A DNA stretch of 19,157 bases, taken from assembly GCA_047974845.1 (NCBI GenBank), contig JBKECQ010000113.1, positions 1 through 19,157 on the forward strand, in the 5' to 3' direction. How positions within the stretch are numbered: position 1 is the first letter of the stretch; every line of letters starts with the position of its first letter. The DNA is from Aminipila sp047974845. Its GTDB lineage: Bacteria; Bacillota; Clostridia; Peptostreptococcales; Anaerovoracaceae. The position numbers were made by a program, and so were the translations under genes. Below are positions 8,378 through 15,097 of this stretch, piece after piece. Under the pieces are notes generated by a model, which made no database searches, was not told the DNA's origin, and saw only the letters and a list, made by a program, of their open reading frames with translations.

Positions 8378-8422
8378 ATAAGCGCAACCATTACCCTAAG
8401 GGGAAGGTTTGCGCTTATTTTT
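8378..8422 (+). terminator. intrinsic terminator of the SLH hydrolase gene
   Basis: ATAAGCGCAA (8378-8387) pairs with TTGCGCTTAT (8409-8418). The stem continues through CC/GG and CCC/GGG (8394-8396 with 8401-8403), closing a TAAG tip, and is followed by TTTTT (8418-8422). It separates the hydrolase gene from the cut operon. The upper stem resembles the MerR operator core. Confidence 0.85.
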
Positions 8423-8439
8423 ATAAAAAAATATAAATG

Positions 8440-8473
8440 AAATCCAACATAACCACAAAAGTATATTGGATTT
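8440..8473. repeat. inverted repeat between terminator and cut promoter
   Basis: AAATCCAACATA (8440-8451) and TATATTGGATTT (8462-8473) are complementary at 11 of 12 positions, the twelfth being a possible G-U pair, with a 10-base loop. No T-run follows. It lies about 50 bp upstream of promoter B and could be a second operator or an isolated hairpin. Confidence 0.4.
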
Positions 8474-8523
8474 ATACGATTATACATGGGTTTGACCACA
8501 AAAAAATACCTATAAAATATCTA

Positions 8524-8555
8524 TTGACATTCCCCCATAGGGCAAGGGGTATAAT
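8524..8555 (+). promoter_or_regulatory. MerR-type promoter/operator B, driving the cut operon
   Basis: The -35 box is TTGACA (8524-8529) and the -10 box is TATAAT (8550-8555), with a 20-bp spacer. The dyad is CATTCCCC (8528-8535), centre CATA, GGGCAAGG (8540-8547). Its spacer is identical to that of promoter A at 15 of 20 positions, with the same phase to both boxes. Both boxes are perfect consensus, so the long spacer should keep the promoter off until an activator twists it. Start would be near 8562. Confidence 0.87.
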
Positions 8556-8765
8556 TTCAGTAAACTATAGAAGTCATAAATACTGGTATAAAAGAAAACT
8601 ATAACTCTGATTTAGCAAAGCTATAGAAATATTACAAGAAATGTAAATGAAATGAATGAGTGCAATAAAATGGATTGGTGTTAAGAACAGGTCATTATAT
8701 TTTATTTAATAATGATATACATTAAAACGTAGCCTATACGTTAGAGTGAAAGGAGTTTTATTTTT
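8556..8765 (+). other. about 200-nt 5' leader of the cut operon
   Basis: The stretch between promoter B and the first start codon holds no supported gene. Its visible structure is a small hairpin, AACGTA (8726-8731) with TACGTT (8737-8742), about 6 bases upstream of the Shine-Dalgarno GAAAGGAG (8748-8755). No known riboswitch class was recognised by eye. Confidence 0.5.
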
Positions 8766-9869
8766 ATGAACGAAGTTTCAGGTGCGGCTAATGCAAATGC
8801 AGTAGCTGCGAAAAAAAAGTTATCATCTAGTTTTTTTAAAAAAGGTATTACAGTAGCAATCTTATCAGGTATGTGCTACGGACTTTATTCAGCATTCATG
8901 ACATTAGGTATGGCAAAGGGTGTTTGGGCCAATAACCTATATGCTGGTGTTACAGTTGGAGGAACTGTGCTTTCAGCATTTGTAATGATTTATATGCTTG
9001 GAGCACTAGGTAGTGCACTTAACGATACTATCAGTGGTGTTTGGTGTATTCTTATTGCAGCAGCAAAAGGTAAGTTAGGCGACTTCTTTAGAACAATAAA
9101 GACAAAGCCGGGAGTAGTTATGATTGTAGCTGCACTTATCGGTGGACCTATTGCAAGTACAGCTTATGTTGTATCTCTTCAGATGGCAGGATCAATCATT
9201 ATTCCTATTACAGCTCTTTGCCCTGCAATTGGTGCTATTCTAGGAAGAGTATTATTTAAGCAGGAACTAAATGTACGTATGATGTGCGGTGTTGCTGTTT
9301 GTGTAATAGCAAGTATCATGATTGGTAGCACAGGTATGAGTGCAGATGCTCCAGAAGGTTTAATGCTTGGAATTTGTATCGCATTTATCGCAGCTTTAGG
9401 CTGGGGTATTGAAGGATGCGTTGCTGGATATGGTACTTCAATGATTGACTCAGAAATCGGAATTACTATTAGACAGTGTACATCAGGTTTAACTAACCTA
9501 ATAATTTTAGTTCCACTATGGGGTATTCTTTCAGGTGGCGGAATCGGTCTTGCTGGAGAACTTATTGGTGATGTATTAACTGATATTCCTTCACTTTTAT
9601 TCTTCATTGCCAGCGGTTTCTTCTCAGTATATGCATATAGCCTTTGGTACAAAGGTAACAGTATGTGTGGTGCCGCTTTAGGTATGGCTTGTAATGGTGC
9701 TTACTCATTCTGGGGACCATTCTTCTGTTGGATTGTTATTGGTATTTGGGACGGTCAGGAAGGCTGGGCTCTTCCTCCAATCGCATGGGCTGCTGCTATC
9801 GTTATGATTATCGGTATCCTATTAATCGCTATGAACCCAATGGATTTATTCAAAAAGAAGGAGGCGTAA
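8766..9869 (+). CDS. DMT/EamA-type transporter, candidate choline importer
   Basis: Integral membrane protein of 367 residues with about ten hydrophobic helices. It has the internal duplication expected of the drug/metabolite transporter superfamily: a first half up to about residue 190 with AGSIIIPITALCPAIGAILGRVLFKQ-like sequence, and a second half with a comparable Gly-rich pair of helices. A hydrophilic 28-residue N-terminus and a KKKEA C-terminus flank the core. DMT proteins include the choline permease LicB, and this gene is first in a choline-degradation operon behind a dedicated promoter, so choline import is a reasonable inference, not shown by motif. The Shine-Dalgarno for the next gene lies within its last codons, so the two are translationally coupled. 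Confidence 0.8.
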   Translation: MNEVSGAANANAVAAKKKLSSSFFKKGITVAILSGMCYGLYSAFMTLGMAKGVWANNLYAGVTVGGTVLSAFVMIYMLGALGSALNDTISGVWCILIAAAKGKLGDFFRTIKTKPGVVMIVAALIGGPIASTAYVVSLQMAGSIIIPITALCPAIGAILGRVLFKQELNVRMMCGVAVCVIASIMIGSTGMSADAPEGLMLGICIAFIAALGWGIEGCVAGYGTSMIDSEIGITIRQCTSGLTNLIILVPLWGILSGGGIGLAGELIGDVLTDIPSLLFFIASGFFSVYAYSLWYKGNSMCGAALGMACNGAYSFWGPFFCWIVIGIWDGQEGWALPPIAWAAAIVMIIGILLIAMNPMDLFKKKEA

Positions 9870-9873
9870 ATAC

Positions 9874-10137
9874 ATGAGACCACTAAACTATGCAATCTTA
9901 AAGTATTTTACAACAGTAAAAGAAGCTTGTGCAGACGATGTAATTGAAGCTTTAAAAGGCCAATATGGCAACTTCAAGGCTTTAAGAAAGCCAGCTGTAA
10001 TCGAAGCAATTATGACTGGTGAAGCCAATGGACTTCTTGAAGAGACAAGATATGAACTAGACTCTAAGGGCGAATTAAGAGTTTACTATCATGCACATAA
10101 AGAAGGTGCAGATACTATAAATACTTATATTAAATAG
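9874..10137 (+). CDS. small winged-helix-like protein of the cut operon
   Basis: Protein of 87 residues that I do not recognise as a named family. Its predicted pattern is helix (LNYAILKYFT), helix (ACADDVIEALKGQ), helix (KPAVIEAIMTGEANGLLEE), then a two-strand hairpin with a Lys-Gly turn (TRYELDSKGELRVYYHAH) and a last helix. This is the layout of a compact winged helix such as PadR-like or MarR-like minimal domains. It begins 4 bases after the transporter stop, with AAGGAGG (9858-9864) inside the transporter gene. It could be a local regulator or a structural or adaptor protein of the microcompartment. Confidence 0.7.
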   Translation: MRPLNYAILKYFTTVKEACADDVIEALKGQYGNFKALRKPAVIEAIMTGEANGLLEETRYELDSKGELRVYYHAHKEGADTINTYIK

Positions 10138-10160
10138 TAATATAATAATTGCAAAGAATA

Positions 10161-10197
10161 CCTATAGGGTCAGTTGGTATGAGGCTGACCCTATAGG
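10161..10197 (+). promoter_or_regulatory. perfect 13-bp hairpin just upstream of the first shell gene
   Basis: CCTATAGGGTCAG (10161-10173) and its exact complement (10185-10197) enclose an 11-base loop. No T-run follows. The stem ends 8 bases before the Shine-Dalgarno AAAGGAGG (10206-10213) of the major shell gene. The position suits an RNA-processing or 5'-stabilising element that raises shell-protein mRNA relative to the transporter. Confidence 0.7.
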
Positions 10198-10220
10198 GCA
10201 ATTTGAAAGGAGGATTATTC

Positions 10221-10517
10221 GTGAGGTATTACGGAGAGCAAGCTCTAGGCTTGATTGAAACAGTAGGAATGGTTCCTGCTCTTGAAGGTGCGGATAAGAT
10301 GTTAAAAGCGGCAGATGTTGAACTTGTAGCTTATGAAAATATCGGTTCTACACTTGTTACAATTTTAGTTAAGGGCGACGTTGCTGCAGTTAAGGCAGCC
10401 GTTGAGGCAGGAGCAGAAGCAGCTTCAGCAATTGGAAAGCTAACTGCGAAAAATGTTATGCCGCGTCCAATTCCAGCAGTAGGTGATATCGTAACTGTAC
10501 ACGATATCGATGCTTAA
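10221..10517 (+). CDS. BMC-domain hexameric shell protein (first)
   Basis: Shell protein of 98 residues, the usual size of single-domain BMC-H proteins that tile the facets of the microcompartment. The BMC fold starts at ALGLIETVGMVPALEGADKM and continues through KAADVELVAYENIGSTLVT and VKGDVAAVKAAVEAG. The segment ENIGST lies at the central pore. A GTG start at 10221 is chosen because AAAGGAGG (10206-10213) precedes it by 7 bases. A TTG at 10203 would start before that site. The C-terminal tail (about 15 residues, Pro-rich) is beyond the core fold. It is followed 45 bp later by a second BMC-H gene. Confidence 0.93.
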   Translation: MRYYGEQALGLIETVGMVPALEGADKMLKAADVELVAYENIGSTLVTILVKGDVAAVKAAVEAGAEAASAIGKLTAKNVMPRPIPAVGDIVTVHDIDA

Positions 10518-10562
10518 ATAAGTTTAATGTTAATTTAGAAATTTATGAAAGGAACTACACAG

Positions 10563-10868
10563 ATGGCAAATTTTGAAGCTATAGGCTTAGTTGAAACATT
10601 TGGTTTAGTATTTGCTTTAGAAGCAGCTGATGCGATGTGCAAGGCGGCGGACGTTGATTTGGTAGGTTATGAAAATACAGCATCTGGATACATTTCAATT
10701 CTAGTAAGAGGCGATGTTGGTGCTTGTAAGACTGCTGTTGAAGCGGGAGTAAAAGCTGTTACTGAAATGGAAGATGGAAACTTATACAGCCACGTTGTAA
10801 TCGCAAGACCTCACCAAGATCTTGAAAAAATTATTTCACGTTATTCACTTGATAAAATACTTGGATAG
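10563..10868 (+). CDS. BMC-domain hexameric shell protein (second)
   Basis: Shell protein of 101 residues with a single BMC domain: AIGLVETFGLVFALEAADAM, KAADVDLVGYENTASGYIS and VRGDVGACKTAVEAG. Compared with its neighbour, the pore segment is NTASG instead of NIGST, so the two hexamers probably have different pores. The C-terminus has an extension of about 17 residues after VVIARPH. ATG 10563 follows GAAAGGA (10547-10553) at 9 bases. An upstream ATG at 10545 lies just before that site and would add six residues. Confidence 0.93.
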   Translation: MANFEAIGLVETFGLVFALEAADAMCKAADVDLVGYENTASGYISILVRGDVGACKTAVEAGVKAVTEMEDGNLYSHVVIARPHQDLEKIISRYSLDKILG

Positions 10869-10921
10869 TTAAAGGTAATTGTCGAGTATTAATGATAATG
10901 AATTGAAAGGGAGAGTTACAA

Positions 10922-12412
10922 ATGAATATAATTGATAATGATTTACTCTCCATCCAAGAATCTCGTATTCTTGCGGAGAACGCACGTGAGGCTCAAAAAG
11001 CTTTAGCGACATTCCCTCAGGAAAAGTTGGACGAGATTGTTGAGCGCATGGCGGAAGAAATTGATAAACATACAACTGAACTTGCAATGATGTCATATGA
11101 AGAAACCGATTATGGCAAATGGGAAGATAAGGTAATCAAAAACAGATTTACTTGTGAGTACCTAAGAGAAAAGCTAAAGGGAATACGTTGTGTTGGTATT
11201 ATCAACGAAGATAAGCAGAAAAAGACTATGGATGTAGGAGTACCTTTGGGAGTTATAGTTGCACTTTGTCCGGCAACAAGTCCCGTATCTACTACTATAT
11301 ATAAAGCCTTAATCGCTATAAAATCAGGCAATGCAGTTATATTTTCACCTCATCCCAGAGCAAAGAACACTATCGCTAAAGCACTTGATATAATGATTCG
11401 AGCGGCTGAAGGATATGGCCTTCCGGAAGGAGCGTTATCTTATTTGCATACGGTAACGCCAAGTGGCACTATTGAACTTATGAACCATAAAGCTACTTCC
11501 TTGATTATGAATACAGGTGTACCGGGAATGCTTAAAGAAGCATACAACTCAGGTAAACCGGTTATATATGGAGGAAATGGTAATGGACCAGCCTTTATTG
11601 AACGTACTGCAGATATTAAACAGGCGGTATGCGATATTATTGAAAGTAAGACTTTTGATAATGGTATAGTATCAGCAGCAGAACAATCAATTGTAGTTGA
11701 TAGTTGCATTGCGGCAGAGGTTAAAGCGGAACTTCAAAATAATGGTGCTTATTTCATGTCTGATGAAGAGGCTAAGAAATTAGGTTCTTTATTCTTCAGA
11801 TTTGATGGAAGTGCCGATTCGGAAATGTTTGGCAAGTCAGCACAGCACTTAGCAAAAAAAGCTGGGTTCTGGGTACCGGAAACAGTAAAAGTATTGATTT
11901 CTGAGCAAAAGTTTGTCTCAGATGACAATCCTTACTCTAAGGAAAAATTATGTCCGGTACTTGCTTATTACATTGAAGATGACTGGATGCACGCTTGTGA
12001 AAAGTGTATTGAACTACTGCTTAGCGAAAGACACGGACATACTCTAGTTATTCATTCAAATGACGAAGATGTTATAAAGCAATTTGCTTTAAAAAAGCCT
12101 GTAGGCAGAGTACTTGTTAACACACCTGCTGTTTTCGGCAGTATGGGTGCTACAACTAATTTATTCCCTGCTATGACTTTGGGAAGCGGATCAGCGGGAG
12201 AGGGTATGACCTCTGATAATGTTTCGCCTATGAATCTTATATATGTCCGCAAAGTTGGATATGGAGTACGCAAGACAGATGAAATTGTCAAAAGTGTGTT
12301 AGCAGAAGATAACAACTTATTAAATGAAAAATCATTAAAAGAAGTTGACGATTCTGAGAATATACAAATGCTTCATAGCATTTTGAAAAAAGCTATAGAA
12401 GCAATTCAGTAG
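10922..12412 (+). CDS. CutF-like acylating aldehyde dehydrogenase homologue with altered active site
   Basis: Protein of 496 residues, closest in pattern to the aldehyde dehydrogenase half of AdhE and to BMC-associated acetaldehyde dehydrogenases that make acetyl-CoA. Family segments include CPATSPVSTTIYKAL, AVIFSPHPRAK, SKTFDNGIVSAAEQS and GRVLVNTPAVFGSMG. Two catalytic positions differ. The Cys of AdhE's FDNGxICASEQS is Ser251 (TCA, 11672-11674), and the oxyanion Asn of TNPTST is Ser120. It may be inactive, altered, or a second ALDH with the true enzyme elsewhere. The C-terminus has a linker and then an amphipathic helix (IQMLHSILKKAIEAIQ) that fits an encapsulation peptide. The start follows AAAGGGAG; the gene lies between shell genes and cutC. 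Confidence 0.85.
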   Translation: MNIIDNDLLSIQESRILAENAREAQKALATFPQEKLDEIVERMAEEIDKHTTELAMMSYEETDYGKWEDKVIKNRFTCEYLREKLKGIRCVGIINEDKQKKTMDVGVPLGVIVALCPATSPVSTTIYKALIAIKSGNAVIFSPHPRAKNTIAKALDIMIRAAEGYGLPEGALSYLHTVTPSGTIELMNHKATSLIMNTGVPGMLKEAYNSGKPVIYGGNGNGPAFIERTADIKQAVCDIIESKTFDNGIVSAAEQSIVVDSCIAAEVKAELQNNGAYFMSDEEAKKLGSLFFRFDGSADSEMFGKSAQHLAKKAGFWVPETVKVLISEQKFVSDDNPYSKEKLCPVLAYYIEDDWMHACEKCIELLLSERHGHTLVIHSNDEDVIKQFALKKPVGRVLVNTPAVFGSMGATTNLFPAMTLGSGSAGEGMTSDNVSPMNLIYVRKVGYGVRKTDEIVKSVLAEDNNLLNEKSLKEVDDSENIQMLHSILKKAIEAIQ

Positions 12413-12476
12413 CTATAGAAGATAAAATCAGACATTAAAAGTTTGACAAAATAAAGAAGAATGAGAGGTAGGAATT

Positions 12477-15026
12477 TTGGATATTCGTGAATTTTCAGAG
12501 AAATTTGCAGAGGCAACCAAGAGCATGTCTGCAGAAGAGCGTTCAGCAATCATGAAAATGTTTGCAGGCGTTTCCCAAGAAATTACAAAAGAAGGCCCTG
12601 TTACAATCAGCTCTGGCAAAGTTGCCTCAGAAGTTGGAACAGGTATTCCGGATGGAATGACTGAAAGACATAGATTGCTTAAGGAAAACTATTTAAAGCA
12701 GGTTCCTTCGATTACAACTCATCGTGCAAGAGCTGTAACAAAGATTACAAAGGAAAACCCTGGTATGCCGAAGATTGTACTTCGTGCTAAATGCTTTAAA
12801 TATTGCTGCGAAACAGCACCGTTAGTAATTCAAGATAACGAATTAATCGTTGGTGCACCTTGTGGAGCACCGCGTGCAGGTGCTTTCTCTCCTGATATTG
12901 CATGGAGATGGTTACAGGACGAATTAGATACTATTGGTACTCGTCCTCAGGATCCATTCTATGTTTCAGATGAAGATAAGAAATATTTAAGAGAAGAATT
13001 ATTCCCATTCTGGGCTGGAAAATCAGTTGATGAATACTGTGAAGACCAGTACAGAGAAGCTGGAGTTTGGGAACTATCTGGTGAATCTTATGTTTCAGAC
13101 TGTTCATACCACGCTACAAATGGTGGTGGAGACTCAAACCCTGGATATGACGTAATACTTATGAAAAAGGGTATGCTTGATATTCAGAACGAAGCAAAAG
13201 AAAAGCTAGCTAATTTAGATTATGAAAATCCTGAAGATATTGAAAAGATTTATTTCTATAAATCAATTGTTGATACTACAGAAGGTGTTATGATTTACGC
13301 TAAGCGTATGTCAGAATATGCTGCAGAACTTGCTGCTAAGGAAACTAACCCGGTAAGAAAGGCAGAACTTCAGAAAATTTCAGAAATAAACGCAAGAGTA
13401 CCTAAGTACAAGCCTGAAACTTTCTGGGAAGCTATTCAATCAATGTTCACAATTGAATCATTGCTTGTAGTAGAAGAAAACCAGACAGGTATGTCAATTG
13501 GACGTGCTGACCAATATATGTATCCGTTCTATAAGGCAGACATTGAAGCAGGAAGAATTAATGATTATGAAGCATTTGACCTTGCAGGTTGTATGCTAAT
13601 CAAACTTTCTGAAATGATGTGGGTTACAAGTGAGGGTGCATCTAAGTTCTTCGCAGGATACCAGCCATTCGTAAATATGTGCGTTGGTGGTGTAACAAGA
13701 GACGGACAAGATGCTACAAACGATTTAACTTACCTATTAATGGATGCTGTTAGACACGTAAGAATTTATCAGCCATCACTTGCTTGTCGTATTCATAAAT
13801 CTTCTCCACAGAAATACATGAAGAAGATTGTTGATGTAGTACGTTCAGGTATGGGCTTCCCGGCTTGTCACTTTGACGACACACACATCAAGATGATGCT
13901 TGCTAAGGGTGTATCTATTGAAGACGCAAGAGACTACTGCTTAATGGGTTGCGTAGAACCTCAAAAATCAGGACGTTTATATCAGTGGACTTCAACAGCG
14001 TATACACAGTGGCCAATTTGTATTGAACTAGTTCTTAACCACGGTGTACCGCTATGGTATGGAAAACAGGTTTGCCCTGACTTTGGTGATGTAAGTCAGT
14101 ACAAAACTTATGAAGAATTTGATGCTGCTGTAAAGAAAATGATTCAATATGTAACTAAGTGGACTAGTGTTGCTACAGTTATTTCTCAGCGTATACACAA
14201 AGATCTTGCACCAAAACCACTAATGTCAATCATGTATGAAGGTTGTATGGAAAAGGGTAAGGATGTATCTGCCGGTGGAGCAATGTACAACTTTGGACCT
14301 GGAGTTATTTGGTCTGGTCTTGCAACTTATGCTGACTCAATGGCAGCTATTAAGAAGCTAGTATTTGATGATAAAAAGTATACTCTAGCTCAGTTAAATG
14401 AAGCTTTAAAGGCTGAATTTGTTGGATATGAACAGGTTAAAGCTGATTGTCTTGCTGCTCCTAAGTATGGTAATGACGATGACTATGCAGATTTAATTGC
14501 TGCTGACTTAATCAACTTTACTGAAATGGATCACAGAAAGTACAAGACTTTATATTCAGTACTTAGCCACGGTACTCTTTCAATCTCCAATAATACTCCA
14601 TTTGGACAATTATTAGGAGCATCTGCAAATGGTCGTGAAGCATGGTCACCATTATCAGATGGTATCAGCCCTACTCAAGGCGCTGACTTTAAGGGTCCTA
14701 CAGCTATCGTTAAGTCTGTATCAAAGCTTGCTTGTGATAACATGAATATTGGTATGGTTCATAACTTTAAGCTTATGTCTGGACTTCTTGATACTCCGGA
14801 AGGTGAAGCTGGTATTATTGCATTACTTCGTGCAGCGTGTGCGTTGGGTAATGGAGAAATGCAGTTCAACTATCTTGATAACAAGACATTAATTGAAGCT
14901 CAGAAACATCCAGAAAAATATCGTGACTTAGTAGTTCGTGTAGCTGGTTACAGTGCATTCTTCGTAGAATTATGTAAGGATGTTCAAGATGAAATCATCA
15001 GCAGAACTATGTTAACTCACTTCTAA
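12477..15026 (+). CDS. cutC: choline trimethylamine-lyase CutC (glycyl radical enzyme)
   Basis: Enzyme of 849 residues that cleaves choline to trimethylamine and acetaldehyde inside the microcompartment. Diagnostic choline-lyase residues are present: Cys492 and Glu494 in MGCVEPQKSG, the choline-site Tyr211 and Asp219 (SDCSYHATNGGGDS), and the radical glycine Gly824 in RVAGYSAFF near the C-terminus. GCVEP distinguishes CutC from pyruvate formate-lyase and diol dehydratases. The length matches the short CutC class without the large N-terminal extension. The first 35 or so residues form two amphipathic helices (FSEKFAEATKSM, AIMKMFAGVSQEI) and a linker, a likely encapsulation signal. The start is TTG at 12477 with GAGAGG upstream. 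The gene ends 71 bp before cutD. Confidence 0.98.
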   Translation: MDIREFSEKFAEATKSMSAEERSAIMKMFAGVSQEITKEGPVTISSGKVASEVGTGIPDGMTERHRLLKENYLKQVPSITTHRARAVTKITKENPGMPKIVLRAKCFKYCCETAPLVIQDNELIVGAPCGAPRAGAFSPDIAWRWLQDELDTIGTRPQDPFYVSDEDKKYLREELFPFWAGKSVDEYCEDQYREAGVWELSGESYVSDCSYHATNGGGDSNPGYDVILMKKGMLDIQNEAKEKLANLDYENPEDIEKIYFYKSIVDTTEGVMIYAKRMSEYAAELAAKETNPVRKAELQKISEINARVPKYKPETFWEAIQSMFTIESLLVVEENQTGMSIGRADQYMYPFYKADIEAGRINDYEAFDLAGCMLIKLSEMMWVTSEGASKFFAGYQPFVNMCVGGVTRDGQDATNDLTYLLMDAVRHVRIYQPSLACRIHKSSPQKYMKKIVDVVRSGMGFPACHFDDTHIKMMLAKGVSIEDARDYCLMGCVEPQKSGRLYQWTSTAYTQWPICIELVLNHGVPLWYGKQVCPDFGDVSQYKTYEEFDAAVKKMIQYVTKWTSVATVISQRIHKDLAPKPLMSIMYEGCMEKGKDVSAGGAMYNFGPGVIWSGLATYADSMAAIKKLVFDDKKYTLAQLNEALKAEFVGYEQVKADCLAAPKYGNDDDYADLIAADLINFTEMDHRKYKTLYSVLSHGTLSISNNTPFGQLLGASANGREAWSPLSDGISPTQGADFKGPTAIVKSVSKLACDNMNIGMVHNFKLMSGLLDTPEGEAGIIALLRAACALGNGEMQFNYLDNKTLIEAQKHPEKYRDLVVRVAGYSAFFVELCKDVQDEIISRTMLTHF

Positions 15027-15036
15027 TAATAAGTAG

Positions 15037-15064
15037 GGTCGAGGGTTGACAAAATCCTCTGACC
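15037..15064 (+). promoter_or_regulatory. intercistronic hairpin between cutC and cutD
   Basis: GGTCGAGG (15037-15044) pairs with CCTCTGACC (15056-15064), leaving one bulged base and an 11-base loop. No T-run follows. It may protect the 3' end of the cutC message or lower cutD expression, as an activase is needed in far smaller amounts than its enzyme. Confidence 0.5.
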
Positions 15065-15097
15065 TGCCAAGATGAATCAAATTGGAGACTGAATAGT

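Noticed and set aside
8652..8684. 10-codon leader peptide frame (MNECNKMDWC) in the cut leader
   Set aside because: No Shine-Dalgarno precedes it and no terminator/antiterminator pair follows, so chance is the better explanation.
9179..9652. 157-codon minus-strand open frame inside the transporter gene
   Set aside because: It lies wholly within a well-supported membrane-protein gene, has no recognisable domain, and is a by-product of the opposite strand's codon pattern.
12477..15026. Assignment of the glycyl radical enzyme as pyruvate formate-lyase or a diol dehydratase
   Set aside because: The GCVEP active-site motif, the choline-site Tyr211 and Asp219 and the close match along its length to choline lyases exclude those alternatives.
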